Below are positions 18,241 to 27,745 of a stretch of 64,000 nucleotides of DNA, piece after piece. The notes beneath the pieces were generated by a model. The model was given only the letters and a program-made list of their open reading frames with translations, was not told the origin of the DNA and ran no database searches. A program made the position numbers and the translations under genes. The DNA comes from Elioraea rosea (lineage in GTDB: Bacteria > Pseudomonadota > Alphaproteobacteria > Acetobacterales > Acetobacteraceae), in the NCBI RefSeq assembly GCF_007644105.1, contig NZ_VFAC01000011.1, positions 1 to 64,000 on the forward strand, given 5' to 3'. Each line of letters begins with the position of its first letter. Positions within the stretch are counted from its first letter, which is position 1.

Positions 18241-19222
18241 TTATTGACGATCGGCAGCAAGGCCATAGAGGGAGGCTGTAGGCGACTGCGACAGAATCCG
18301 GCCCGAGACCAGAAGGACGTTGCTGCGCAGCATGAGCACTGCGAGCAGCACGCAGACAAGGGTGAACACTGCCGGCGCCAAGAGCGCGACGGGTCCGGTA
18401 TAACCCCGAGCCACCATGTCCAGCATGGCTGTCGCCAGGGCTGTCAGCCCGAACGAGAAGCTCCACGCCGAGACGGCGACGCCCGCCGCAAGGATCCAGT
18501 GGCCGAGCCGCGCCAGCAACAGGAGCTGGAGAAGTGCGTTCCCGACGAGGGCGTAGGCGAGCGCGTCCGATGGCCCGGAAATCAGGTTGAAATGGGCAAG
18601 CGCGCCGACGGCCTGCGGGGCGAGCTGGATGCCGAGTGTGGGCCGCAGCATCGGCGGCATCTCAGGCCCGGTCAGTAGTCGCTGGAGGACGACGGACTCC
18701 AGCGCAAGCCAGGCGAGCAGTCCGACGCCGAATGCGAGGCGGCCCCATTCGGCGAAGCCGAGTACGGCGCCGGCGCTCGCGGTGACGTAGGTCCCAACAA
18801 CGCTCGGCAGGTACAGGACTGATGTCGTCTCGGCAATGCAGCACCAAGGACGAACAGCAGCACATGCAGGGTTCTGCCTCCCGGCTGGGCCGCGATGGCC
18901 ACAAGCATGCCAGTCACGCCCGCCAGTTAGATGAAGCAGCACTGGACGTAATGCCGTGCCTCCGCCGGTGCCTTGTCCCGCACTAAGAACCACTTGCCGG
19001 CGAACAGCAGCGCGACGATGGCCCAGACCACGCTGCCAGCGACACGAGGCCTTCCCCGACCGCGGAGGGTAGCTCCCAAAGCGGGTGCGCAGCCCGCCAG
19101 CTATTCCCGCGCCCAATCAGCCCGAGGACGATCCCGAAGAAGGAGGCCGGAACGATCGGCAGCCTGCTCCGCGCGGAGCACATCAGCCGCGATTGCCTCC
19201 CGTGCGCCGTTGCCACGCTCAC
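18241..19222 (-). pseudogene. Broken TehA/TDT-family transporter gene
   Basis: Joined across frames the product resembles the ten-helix TDT family of tellurite-resistance, C4-dicarboxylate and anion exporters. The first segment reads RLPIVPASFFGIVLGLIG, the second contains ALLFAGKWF and VQCCFI, and the last 200 codons are a run of membrane helices ending LMLRSNVLLVSGR. The chain is broken by a frameshift near 19040, an in-frame TAA at 18929-18927 and another frameshift near 18835. At least three lesions rule out a single reading error. The 3' end of the neighbouring gene overlaps the start by four bases. Confidence 0.78.
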
Positions 19223-19941
19223 AGGCTGAAGGCCACGCGGCTGGTGTCGATGGAGACCATCAGCGCGTCAAAGTCGGGCTCGCCATCCGTGCGTGCCCGA
19301 TAGGCGCGCCGCCGACAGGGGAAGCGGATGCCGTCTGCGTCGAGGTGGTCGCTGATGAGCTGTGCGGCCGCGAAGGACCCGGCCACGTCCACCCGGTAGT
19401 CGTGCCGGCGGAGCATGAGATCCTCGCCGAAGAAGAAGTCCTGAACTCTGCAGTGCGTGGCGATAGTCGACGGGAACTCGGCCCTAAGGACGCTCCACCT
19501 CTCGGCTCCGGCTTGGAGTGGCTCAAGCTCCGTCACGCGTACGCCCGGATGGGCGAGGACAAAGGGCGTGGTGAAGTAGAGCCAGAGAGCGTAGCCGTTG
19601 AAATAGGCGCGATGCAGCGGGTCCCAGGGCGTATCCATGCCATGGCCCGCAAAACTCGCACGCGGGTCGTTGCGCTCCGACACGATGGAGCCGTCGCCGC
19701 GGAGGATGGCGACGCGATCGGGCGTGTAGGTCGTGTGCCAGTCCGGGTCGCCGTAGGGCTCCAGCGATCCCCACTGCTCGTGCAGCGCCACCACCATGCG
19801 GCGAGGGTCCGGATCCTGCACCAGCCCTTTGGTGCCCCAGAATGCGCCCCCGGTGACGATGGTCGCCTCAACCGTTCTGAACGCCTGCCAGCGCTCCAGC
19901 CCGCCATAGGCTGCCAGGATCCTGGGAAGCAGTTCCGCCAT
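19219..19941 (-). CDS. Conserved protein of unknown function
   Basis: The 240-residue product has no motif that I can assign. It begins with a helix (ELLPRILAAYGGLERWQAF) and continues as alternating strands rich in Trp, Asp and Arg. This resembles the lipoprotein-carrier-like beta sheet proteins that test or bind lipophilic ligands, but that likeness is weak. No signal peptide is seen. I chose ATG 19941; an upstream ATG at 19971 is also in frame. It lies just upstream of the decayed TDT transporter gene and overlaps its start, so the two were probably an operon. Confidence 0.65.
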   Translation of the reverse strand: MAELLPRILAAYGGLERWQAFRTVEATIVTGGAFWGTKGLVQDPDPRRMVVALHEQWGSLEPYGDPDWHTTYTPDRVAILRGDGSIVSERNDPRASFAGHGMDTPWDPLHRAYFNGYALWLYFTTPFVLAHPGVRVTELEPLQAGAERWSVLRAEFPSTIATHCRVQDFFFGEDLMLRRHDYRVDVAGSFAAAQLISDHLDADGIRFPCRRRAYRARTDGEPDFDALMVSIDTSRVAFSL

Positions 19942-20268
19942 GGCTTGACCTTTCTCACACTGGAGTTTCATCGTTCCTCCGCCGGGCAGGCGCCGGTCCG
20001 ATGCAGGTCCCGATGCTCACCACGAAGGCGCGCCTTCGCCAGTGAAGCGGTGTGAGATGTCGCGAAGCGTGACCGCCCGCGACACCTGTGCGCGCTGCGT
20101 GGCGGTGCGGTCCCGCCCCGGTTGTTGCGTCCTTGTCGTCACCATCCAGCGTCGCGGTGGACACCACGTCCGGCTATGCTGTTCGACCGCCAAAGCCGCA
20201 CGGAGACTACCCGTTCCGGCTGCGGCGCCGGGATCCGCATATCACCCGCCCGCACTAGGAGGCTGCCG
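19942..20268. other. Divergent intergenic stretch of 327 bp
   Basis: This stretch lies between a minus-strand hypothetical gene and a + strand Bug receptor gene, so it must carry promoters in both directions. I could not identify a confident -35/-10 pair. AGGAGG at 20257-20262 is the ribosome binding site of the receptor gene. Confidence 0.45.
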
Positions 20269-21237
20269 ATGCGCCTGACGAAGCGACGCGACGTATCGGC
20301 CTTGCTGGCCATCTCTGCGCTACCGGCGCGCGCGTCCGTGCCGTCGACGTGGCCGGACGGGCCCGTCAGGATCGTGACTCCGTCGCCGCCCGGAAGCAGT
20401 GTGGACGCGGTGGCGCGGCTGCTCGCCGACGGGCTCAGCCGTCGATATGGCCAGCCCTGGTTCGTCGAGAACCGACCCGGCGCGGATGGAGTTGTGGCCG
20501 CGCAGGCCTTCGTGTTGAGCCGTCCGGGCTCGGCGCTGCTGTTCTCGGCCGCGGCGATCTACACCGCGGCGCCACTGATGTTCGCGCCGCTGCTTTATGA
20601 CACCGTGACCGAACTTGTTCCAATCGCGGCGCCAGTAACCGATTTCATCGGCTTTGTTGTTGCACCGGACGCGGCGGCAAGGACCTTGGCCGATTTCCTT
20701 GCGCACGCGAAGGCCATGCCGCAGCGGCTCACCTGGGCAAGCGCACCCGGCGCGTATCTGATCCTCAACGCCTACTTCCGCGCAAACGGTATCGACATGA
20801 CCTATGTCAGCTATCGCTCGCTGACGACGATGCTGCCCGATGTCGCGGCCGGGCGTCTCGACATGGCCTATGTGCCGCTCGCCCCAGCTCTCCCCATGGT
20901 CCGCGCCACCAGGCTGAGATTGCTGGCCGTGAGCAATGCCGAGCGCGCAGCGGCGGCGCCTGAGGTGCCGACCGCGCACGAAGCCGGCTTCCCGGAGCTC
21001 GAACTGGAGGGATTTCCTGGGCTGTTCGGATGGAGGGGTATGCCGCTGCCGCTGCGTGAGGAAATTGCAGCGCACATGCGTGACATCGTGGCCGACCCAG
21101 TTGTGGTCGCAAGGCTGCTGGCACTCGGCCTAGAACCCCGCCCGGCGACACCAGTGCGTTTCGAGGCCGATCTGCGTCGCGTCGGCGCTCTCTACGCGGA
21201 GGCGGCGCGACGGTATGGGGCGAGGCCGCCTGACTGA
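20269..21237 (+). CDS. Bug-type tripartite tricarboxylate transporter receptor
   Basis: The 322-residue product is a periplasmic solute-binding protein of the Bug family. A short basic leader (MRLTKRRDVSALLAISALPA) is followed by WPDGPVRIVTPSPPGSSVDAVAR, the canonical first binding loop. ENRPGADGVVAAQ and a C-terminal EAGFPEL-type segment are also present. Such receptors bind carboxylated compounds and deliver them to TctA/TctB. The ATG at 20269 has AGGAGG six bases upstream and follows a longer non-homologous open frame. No membrane genes are adjacent, so it is an orphan receptor that may share a transporter encoded elsewhere. Confidence 0.87.
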   Translation: MRLTKRRDVSALLAISALPARASVPSTWPDGPVRIVTPSPPGSSVDAVARLLADGLSRRYGQPWFVENRPGADGVVAAQAFVLSRPGSALLFSAAAIYTAAPLMFAPLLYDTVTELVPIAAPVTDFIGFVVAPDAAARTLADFLAHAKAMPQRLTWASAPGAYLILNAYFRANGIDMTYVSYRSLTTMLPDVAAGRLDMAYVPLAPALPMVRATRLRLLAVSNAERAAAAPEVPTAHEAGFPELELEGFPGLFGWRGMPLPLREEIAAHMRDIVADPVVVARLLALGLEPRPATPVRFEADLRRVGALYAEAARRYGARPPD

Positions 21238-21345
21238 CGCCACGATGGGCGCGTCCCGGATCCTGGCGGGGAGGGCACCGTATCCAGGACGCGGCTCCAC
21301 CCACCGGAAGAAGGGGCGGAGCAATCCATTGGCTGCCGCGCGCGG
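21238..21345. other. Short convergent spacer
   Basis: This spacer separates the ends of the Bug receptor gene and the truncated hydrolase gene. No strong terminator hairpin with a T tract was seen. Confidence 0.35.
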
Positions 21346-22002
21346 TCAGCCGCGTTCCTCGATCGCCCCAAGGAAACTGAGCGTCGCCTTGGGGATCTCC
21401 TCGATCTGGGTTGCCAGAGCGAAGTGGCCGCCGCCATACAGATGCAGTTCGGCATCCGGCGGCACCGCGCGGTAGAACCCGACGGCCTGCGCGCTGAAGT
21501 ACGGATCTCCGCGGTCCCAGGCGATCAGTGCCTTCGGCCGGTGCCGAAGGAGGTACTCCTTCCAGGCGGAATACTGCGCGAGGTTGTCCGAGTAGTCGTG
21601 CAGCAGCGCGAGCTGGATCGCACCATTTCCCGGCCGGTCGAGGCTGGCCTGATCGTGCGGCCAGGCGTCGCGGGAGAGGCGGTGAAGGCGTGTGCTGCCC
21701 TGCGTGTATTGGCCGCGTGTGGTCGCCCGATACAAAGGCTGGCGCGCCGCACCCTCAGTCTCCGCGTCGCGGCGTTGCCAGAACGGCGTCAGCTCGCGGC
21801 TCACGTCCAGATTCCGTCCCGCCGCATTCGCCACCGCGTTCTGGATGACGAGACCGCGCACGCGGGTGGGATGCCGGACCGCGAGGCGGAAGCCGGCAGG
21901 CCCACCGTAGTCGTGCATGTAGCGAAGGCAGTCAGGCGACGTGAACCGCCGTGATACCACATGCTCGGCCCGGAACGATGTCCTGCACCGCTCCTGGTCC
22001 AT
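21346..22002 (-). pseudogene. N-terminally truncated alpha/beta hydrolase
   Basis: The 218 codons match the C-terminal two thirds of epoxide-hydrolase-like alpha/beta hydrolases. The nucleophile-elbow region reads MHDYGGPAGFR, followed by a cap rich in Arg and Trp, DRGDPYF (acid) and GGGHFAL (catalytic His). About 80-100 residues that should precede the elbow, including the HGxP oxyanion loop, are missing. The first 25 codons are unlike the family. It is directly followed upstream by an SDR gene with one base between them. It may still be translated but is unlikely to be active. Confidence 0.7.
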
Positions 22003-22003
22003 C

Positions 22004-22843
22004 TCACATCTCCAAGCGCGGCGTAACGCGGCTGCGCATGAAGGCCATGTAGTCGTCCTCGGATGTCTCCCGCCGCACTGCGATCAGAGGCTTGATGTCC
22101 TCGCTCGCGACGTAGCGGAGCCGGTCGGTTCCATCGGTTGCGGCGGCATGGACGACCTCCGCCACCTCCTCGCTCGTGGCCGCACCTCCGGAGGCCCGCA
22201 GGTCTGCGAAAAGGCGCTCGGACGCGGCGACAAAGTCGCTATAGTCGGCAGGCGGCGTAAGAGCGGTCGCCTCCGATTCGCCGCGCGCTCCGAAGCGCGT
22301 CGTCGTCACGCCGCCGGGCTCGATCATCTTCACGCGAATGCCAAGCGACGCAAGCTCGTAGGACAGCGCCTCACTGAACCCTTCCAGTGCGAACTTGGAG
22401 GCGCAGTAGATTGAGATCATCGGTAGTGCGAAGACGGCAGCGCCGGAGCCGATGTTGACCACCACGCCAGCCCGATTGGCACGGAAATGCGGCAGGACGG
22501 CGCGCGTGACCTCCATCAGCCCGAAAAGATTCACGTCGAACTGCTCGCGGATCTTCTCCGCCGGGGTGGCCTCGAAGACGCCAAAGAGCCCGAAGCCCGC
22601 GTTGTTCACGAGGACGTCAATCCGCCCAAAGCGCGCGAGGCCGTTGGCGATCGCGGTCGCGATGGTCCGCGGATCCTGCACGTTGAGTTGTTCGACGAGC
22701 ACGTTCGGCAGTTCGGCTAGACCGGGATCAGCTTCCGGCCTGCGCATGGTGGCGACCACGTTCCAGCCCATCTCGGCGAAGAGGCGGGCGGTCGCCGCGC
22801 CGAAGCCACTGGAGCAGCCTGTAATCAGCACCGTTCCGCGCAA
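22004..22843 (-). CDS. SDR family oxidoreductase, TTG start
   Basis: The 279-residue classical SDR has ITGCSSGFGAATA (nucleotide loop), NNAGFG, the catalytic IGSGAAV Ser and YCASK. The N-terminal loop suggests NADP(H) use. I place the start at a TTG codon because AAGGAGA stands seven bases before it and the SDR domain begins two residues later. Open frame continues 60 codons further upstream but encodes unlike sequence. The group resembles oxidoreductases acting on small carbonyl compounds. It shares a divergent region with the NTF2-like gene. Confidence 0.87.
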   Translation of the reverse strand: MRGTVLITGCSSGFGAATARLFAEMGWNVVATMRRPEADPGLAELPNVLVEQLNVQDPRTIATAIANGLARFGRIDVLVNNAGFGLFGVFEATPAEKIREQFDVNLFGLMEVTRAVLPHFRANRAGVVVNIGSGAAVFALPMISIYCASKFALEGFSEALSYELASLGIRVKMIEPGGVTTTRFGARGESEATALTPPADYSDFVAASERLFADLRASGGAATSEEVAEVVHAAATDGTDRLRYVASEDIKPLIAVRRETSEDDYMAFMRSRVTPRLEM

Positions 22844-23114
22844 GGACGTATCTCCTTCAAAGCGATCATCAAGGCGGACGCCGTCATGCCCGTAGCGATC
22901 ATCCGCGTACCCGATGATCGAGCCGGCGCTGCTAGAAGCCGAGTGAAGGTTGGTGTTGCCCCGTGAGTTGGCGTTGCCCACCTCCGCCGGACCCGGCAGG
23001 ACTGCGTCCCGCAGGTCGCGCCTCACGCGGCCTCACCGCTCCTCACGCGTCGCCGCCGGCGCGATGGCGCATCCTCCGCGCACACAGTCTGCCGCGTCGC
23101 ATGAGGAGCATCGA
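22844..23114. other. Divergent region between SDR and NTF2-like genes
   Basis: This 271 bp region carries the TTG-start ribosome binding site on the minus strand (complement of 22851-22857) and GAGGAG just before the + strand NTF2-like gene. It must drive transcription both ways, but no clear promoter boxes were found. Confidence 0.4.
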
Positions 23115-23582
23115 ATGACACTAGGACCACCGCTGCCGCCCTTCACGCGGGACACCGCGATGGCGAAGGTGCGCGCTGCGGAGAACGCGTGGAACACCCG
23201 CAATCCCGCAACCGTCGCACTCGCCTACACGCCAGAAAGCCGCTGGCGGAACCGGGAGGAGTTTTTCTCGGGCCGTGCAGCGATCGAGGATTTCCTAGCG
23301 CGCAAGTGGGCGCGTGAGCGCGAATATCGACTCATCAAGGAACTCTGGGCCTTCGCTGGCGCCGCCATCGCAGTCCGGTTCGTCTATGAGAGCTGCGATC
23401 CGGAAGGCCGCTGGTGGCAGAGCCACGGCAACGAGAACTGGCTGTTCGCTCCGGACGGCTTGATGAACGAGCGGCACGCCAGCATCAACGACGTGGCGAT
23501 CAGTGAAGCGGAGCGCCTGTTTCGCTGGCCACTGGGAACGCGTCCCGGCGACCACCCTGGACTCACCGAACTCGGTCTCTGA
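23115..23582 (+). CDS. DUF1348 / NTF2-like protein
   Basis: The 155-residue protein matches the DUF1348 branch of the NTF2-like superfamily. It opens PPFTRDTAMAKVRAAENAWN and continues RWRNREEFF, REYRLIKELWAF and RWWQSHGNENW. The conserved Arg, Trp and Asn positions line a pocket, but no reaction is established for the family. The ATG has GAGGAG upstream and lies where the family homology begins; an open frame extends further upstream without homology. It is divergent from an SDR gene and followed by a large regulator that may control both. Confidence 0.85.
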   Translation: MTLGPPLPPFTRDTAMAKVRAAENAWNTRNPATVALAYTPESRWRNREEFFSGRAAIEDFLARKWAREREYRLIKELWAFAGAAIAVRFVYESCDPEGRWWQSHGNENWLFAPDGLMNERHASINDVAISEAERLFRWPLGTRPGDHPGLTELGL

Positions 23583-23686
23583 CTGTGCCGGCGGATGCAC
23601 CCGCGGCGAGGCTCACGTGGCTGTGGCCACCAGCAGACGGCCCACGGTCGACGCGGGCGCCGGGATCGGAGACGATCGCCAGTAGG

Positions 23687-26506
23687 ATGAGCACGACGAG
23701 CAGCCGAAAAGGGTTCGAGTTCGGCCCGTTCCGCCTATTCCCGGCGGAGCGGCTGCTGGAACGCGACGGAAAGCCCGTTCCCATTGGCAGCAGGGCCTTC
23801 GACCTGCTGACCGCGATGGCCGAACGGGCCGGCGAGGTCGTCTCCAAGTCGGAGCTCTTCGCCAGGGGCTGGCCCGGCATGATCGTCGAGGAGAGCGGGC
23901 TTCGGTTCCATGTCTCGGCGCTGCGCAAGGCGCTCGAGGAGGGAAAGGATGGCGCGCGCTACATCGCCAACGTCCCCGGCCGCGGCTACTGCCTGGTGGT
24001 CCCGGCGACGGCTTTCGGAGCGGAAGTGCAGCGGCCGCCGGCCGCGGCTCGTTCCGATTCGGCGATCGCAACCGTCTCGCGTGGCCTGCCGCTGGGGCGT
24101 GAGGACACGGTCCCCGACCTGATGTGCCGGCTGGGCCGCGACCGGTTGGTCACCGTCTCGGGCCCGGCAGGCATCGGGAAGACGACGGTCGCCTTCGCGG
24201 TCGCGGCGGCGGAGCGGGATCGCGGCGCACGCGAGGTCCGCATCGTGGACCTTGCGGGCGGGCAGGACCCGGCGCTGGTCGGGGCCGCGGTCGCTGCATC
24301 GATCGGCATCTCCGCGCGGTCTGAAGACCCGACGAACGAGATCCTCGGCTTTTTAGCAGATCGTCCGGTGCTGCTCGTCCTGGACAATTGCGAGCACGTG
24401 CTGACATCCGTGGCACCACTGGCCGAAAGGCTCTACCTCGAGGCGCCCTCTGTCCAGGTCCTCGTGACCAGCCGCGAACCGTTGCGGGTGCTTGGCGAAC
24501 ACGTGGTCGAGCTGCCGCCGCTGCCGGTGCCGCCGCGGGATGGCCGCGTAACGGCCGACGTGCTGCTGGCCTATCCGGCGACCAAGCTCTTCCTCGACCG
24601 CGCCGCCGCGGTCGGCTTTCGGGAGGAGGTGACCGACGAGGCAGCGGCAACGATCGCGGCGCTGTGCAGGAAGCTCGATGGGATCGCGCTGGCGATCGAG
24701 CTCGTCGCCAGCCGGGTTGGCATGCTTGGCCTCGCGGAAACGGCGGCGCTGGTGGACACCCGCCTGCGCCTGCTCTGGCAGGGGCGGCGGACCGCACCGC
24801 CGCGGCACCAAACCCTTGCCGCGGCGCTCGACTGGAGCCACGCACTGCTGTCGGAGAACGAGCGCCGGACGCTACGCAAGCTGTCCGTCTTCGCGGGCAC
24901 CTTCTCGCTGTCGGCGGCGCTCGCCGTGGCCGGCGCCGACATGGAGGAGACCGATGCAGCAGCGGCGCTCGATTCGCTGGTGAGCAGGAGCCTGGTCGCC
25001 GTACGACGCGACGATGGCGCGATGCGCTATCGCCTGCTCGATACGACCCGCGCCTATGCCGCCCAGAAGCTCGAGGCATCCGGGGAGGCCGCGTCGACGG
25101 CGCGGCGCCATGCGGCCGCGGTCCTGGCCATTCTAACCGAGGAACGCGCCGGCACATCGCCGGAGGATCGCGCGGCGCGGCGGGCGCGCGAACGCGCCCT
25201 CCTCGGCGACGTGCAGACGGCGCTCCGCTGGAGCTTCGCAGACCTGGCCAACCGCGACCTCTCCATCGCGCTCGCGGCGCACGCCTGTAGCCTCTTCATC
25301 GCGCTGTCGCTGCTGCACGAATGCCGGCAATGGAGTTCCGCCGCCCTCGCCCTGGCCGGCGCTGACGAGTTGGACGACCGGACCGCCCTGGCGCTGCAGG
25401 CTGCGCTCGGGCACGCCCTGACGTTCATTGACGGCAATGACGACGCGGCGCGCGACGCGCTGGAGCGGGCTTTGCTGATCGCCGAAGGCCTGGCGGACAG
25501 GGAAGAGCAGTTCCGGCTGCTGGGCCGCCTGCACATGTTCCACCGCCGTGCCGACGAGGTCTCGCGTCTGCTGCCGATCGCGGTGCGCATGCAGGAGATC
25601 GGCACGGCGCTCGGCGATCCGGCGGGTATGGCCGCCGCGCACACCATGCTGGGCGTATCCTTCCACCTGGCCGGGGACCAGGGCGCCGCGCGCCTGCACC
25701 TGGAGACGGCTCTCGGGATGGCCGAGTTCGAGCGCGTCACGCCGGGCCACTTCGCCTTCCACCGCAATCCCATCATCGCTCTGGCCAGGACGCTCTGGCT
25801 CCAGGGCTGCCCCGACAAGGCCGTCGAGGCTGCGCGGCCACTGGCGTCAGACGACGCGTCAGCCGATGTGGTCACGCGCTGCATCGGCCTGATCTGGGGT
25901 GCCGACGTGTTCCGGTGGACCGGGGACTGGGCGACCTTCCAGGCGCTGGCCGAGCGTCTCGACACTCTGGCGGTGCGGCATTCCCTGCGGCCCTACCAGG
26001 CGGTCGCGCTGGGTATGCGCGGCGAGGCGCTGATCCGCTCCGGCCAGGCGCGCGCCGGGACTGAGTTCCTGCGGAGCGCACTGAAAGTCCTGCAGGCACA
26101 CCGCTATGAGCTCTACATGGCCGGGTTCGGTTCGGCGCTGGCTGAAGGACTCGCTTTGCTCGGGCGCGCCGAGGAGGCCATCGCGTTCGTCGGCACGGTC
26201 CTCAAGGCGACGCTCACCCGCGGCAGCGGGCTGCACCTTGCGGAGCTTTATCGCATCCGCGCCGGCCTGCACGCGGCCCTGGGAGACGCTCCGCGGGCCC
26301 AGGCCGATTTCCGGACAGCTATTGCAACGGCGCGTGCCCAGGGCGCGGTTGGCTGGGAGCTGCGCGCCGCCACCGGCCTGGCCCGGCTGTGCGGCCATGC
26401 GGCGGCGCTACAGGACGCGCTGTCGCTCTTCGAGGAAGGCTTCGAGACGTCGGACCTGGGCGAGGCCACGGAGGAACTGGCGCGCCTTCGCGCCCGCACC
26501 ACCTGA
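23687..26506 (+). CDS. Winged-helix regulator with NTPase and TPR domains
   Basis: The 939-residue protein begins with an OmpR/CadC-type winged helix (about residues 8-100, ending NVPGRGYCLV), so it binds DNA at the N terminus. A P-loop STAND-type NTPase follows with GPAGIGKTT near residue 160 and LLVLDNCEH near 230. TSREPL and LDGIALAIELVA are typical sensor motifs of this class. From about residue 560 onward the chain is TPR-like helical repeats that usually sense a ligand or partner. Such proteins act as ATP-dependent transcription switches. ATG 23687 begins the conserved domain and is preceded by AGTAGG. Its likely targets are the neighbouring SDR, NTF2-like and hydrolase genes. Confidence 0.87.
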   Translation: MSTTSSRKGFEFGPFRLFPAERLLERDGKPVPIGSRAFDLLTAMAERAGEVVSKSELFARGWPGMIVEESGLRFHVSALRKALEEGKDGARYIANVPGRGYCLVVPATAFGAEVQRPPAAARSDSAIATVSRGLPLGREDTVPDLMCRLGRDRLVTVSGPAGIGKTTVAFAVAAAERDRGAREVRIVDLAGGQDPALVGAAVAASIGISARSEDPTNEILGFLADRPVLLVLDNCEHVLTSVAPLAERLYLEAPSVQVLVTSREPLRVLGEHVVELPPLPVPPRDGRVTADVLLAYPATKLFLDRAAAVGFREEVTDEAAATIAALCRKLDGIALAIELVASRVGMLGLAETAALVDTRLRLLWQGRRTAPPRHQTLAAALDWSHALLSENERRTLRKLSVFAGTFSLSAALAVAGADMEETDAAAALDSLVSRSLVAVRRDDGAMRYRLLDTTRAYAAQKLEASGEAASTARRHAAAVLAILTEERAGTSPEDRAARRARERALLGDVQTALRWSFADLANRDLSIALAAHACSLFIALSLLHECRQWSSAALALAGADELDDRTALALQAALGHALTFIDGNDDAARDALERALLIAEGLADREEQFRLLGRLHMFHRRADEVSRLLPIAVRMQEIGTALGDPAGMAAAHTMLGVSFHLAGDQGAARLHLETALGMAEFERVTPGHFAFHRNPIIALARTLWLQGCPDKAVEAARPLASDDASADVVTRCIGLIWGADVFRWTGDWATFQALAERLDTLAVRHSLRPYQAVALGMRGEALIRSGQARAGTEFLRSALKVLQAHRYELYMAGFGSALAEGLALLGRAEEAIAFVGTVLKATLTRGSGLHLAELYRIRAGLHAALGDAPRAQADFRTAIATARAQGAVGWELRAATGLARLCGHAAALQDALSLFEEGFETSDLGEATEELARLRARTT

Positions 26507-26559
26507 CGCGGATCCCAAGGCAGCGACGTTCAACGCCCCGATCGGACGACAGCACGCCG

Positions 26560-26925
26560 TCAAGGAATCAGCAGGAGCTTCAGGTCATCGATCCCATCGG
26601 GGGTGGGTACGAGTGCGTCGGTCGTGATCAATGCACGCTTGGCATAGCTCCCAGGGGCATAGACCCAAGCGACGCGGGTGCCCGGCTTCAGCTCCGCCAC
26701 GCCGTCGCCCACCGCGAGCACCCGCCTTGCGCCCTCGACTCCCAGGAAATGTTCGCTCGGCTCGCCAGCCCCGGCGCGTCCATGCCGAACGCCCATGTCC
26801 ATGAAGTTCACGCCTGCTGCCGCAACCTCGACGAGCGCCTCGCCTGGACCTGGCGCGACATCAGCCCGTTCGACCACGGCCAGCACCTCCGGCCCGGCCG
26901 GGCCCTTCAAAACGACTGCCTTCAT
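26560..26925 (-). pseudogene. 5' fragment of a quinone oxidoreductase gene
   Basis: The 121 codons encode the N-terminal GroES-like part of a zinc-independent quinone oxidoreductase: MKAVVLKGPAGPE, GVNFMDMGVRHG, GVEGARRVLAVG and RVAWVYAPGSYAKR. The likeness stops after LVPTPDGIDD, and a short unrelated tail ends in a stop. The NADPH-binding Rossmann half, some 200 residues, is missing. This is a truncation by deletion rather than a full gene. Confidence 0.78.
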
Positions 26926-27007
26926 TCCTTGCGCCTTCAGATCGGTCTGATCGTTCGACGCACCGCGAGGGCACGCTGGAATCGCCCCTCGTCGTCGCCG
27001 CCAAAGG

Positions 27008-27661
27008 TCAGTGTCCCTCGCCGCCGCCGAACATCGTGGTCGCGTAGACGATGCCGAGGCCGTAGGCGCCGCCCAGGCGCCGGGCGATGCTGGTCGTCAT
27101 CCCGTAGGTCTCGCTCCGCGCCCAGTCGCGCTGCAACTCGAGCAGGTACTGCAGCGTGGTCATCGGGCGGACACCGGCCTGCACCATGCGCTCCATGGCG
27201 CGGTCATGTGCCTCGTCGCTGACATCGCCGCAAGCATCGGCGACGACCGAGACCTCGAAACCCTGGTCGATCGCCGACAGCGCGGGTCCGACGATGCAGA
27301 CCGACGTCCACAGGCCCGCCAGCACGACACGCAGCCGGCCGATGCGGTTGATCTCGGCGACAACTCCCTCGTCCTCCCAGGCATTCATGCTCGTGCGCTC
27401 GACCAGCGTCTGGCCGGGGAAGGCGGCGGTCGCCTCCTGGAACATCGGCCCGCTGAAGCTCTCGGTGGCCACCGTGGTGAGGATGGTAGGGACGCCGAAA
27501 CCGCCCGCTGCCTGCGCGATAAGCGCGATGTTGTTGCGCAGCATGACGGCATCGATGGAGCGCGTGGCGAAGGCCATCTGCGGCTGGAAGTCGATCATCA
27601 TCACGGCGTGGTCGCCCGGCGTCAGCAGCAGGCGGCCCGGAGTGGTAGTGGCGCGGATCAT
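27008..27661 (-). CDS. Isochorismatase-fold hydrolase, YcaC-like
   Basis: The 217-residue cysteine hydrolase has the catalytic Asp in MIDFQPQM, ERTSMNAWEDE in the position of the catalytic-Lys segment, and the nucleophile Cys in GLWTSVCIVGPA near residue 122. The family hydrolyses amides or related bonds of small molecules such as nicotinamide and ureido compounds. The ERTSMNxW form matches YcaC-type members, whose substrate remains unsettled. Length and motifs are normal. It belongs to the minus-strand series of small-molecule enzymes around 27-32 kb. Confidence 0.85.
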   Translation of the reverse strand: MIRATTTPGRLLLTPGDHAVMMIDFQPQMAFATRSIDAVMLRNNIALIAQAAGGFGVPTILTTVATESFSGPMFQEATAAFPGQTLVERTSMNAWEDEGVVAEINRIGRLRVVLAGLWTSVCIVGPALSAIDQGFEVSVVADACGDVSDEAHDRAMERMVQAGVRPMTTLQYLLELQRDWARSETYGMTTSIARRLGGAYGLGIVYATTMFGGGEGH

Positions 27662-27745
27662 GGCTTGTCCTCGGTATGGGTGGGTTGTTGCGCCGTGCGG
27701 GACCTTTCCCGCACGACTGGGTACTGGCGGTACGTTCGATGCCGC

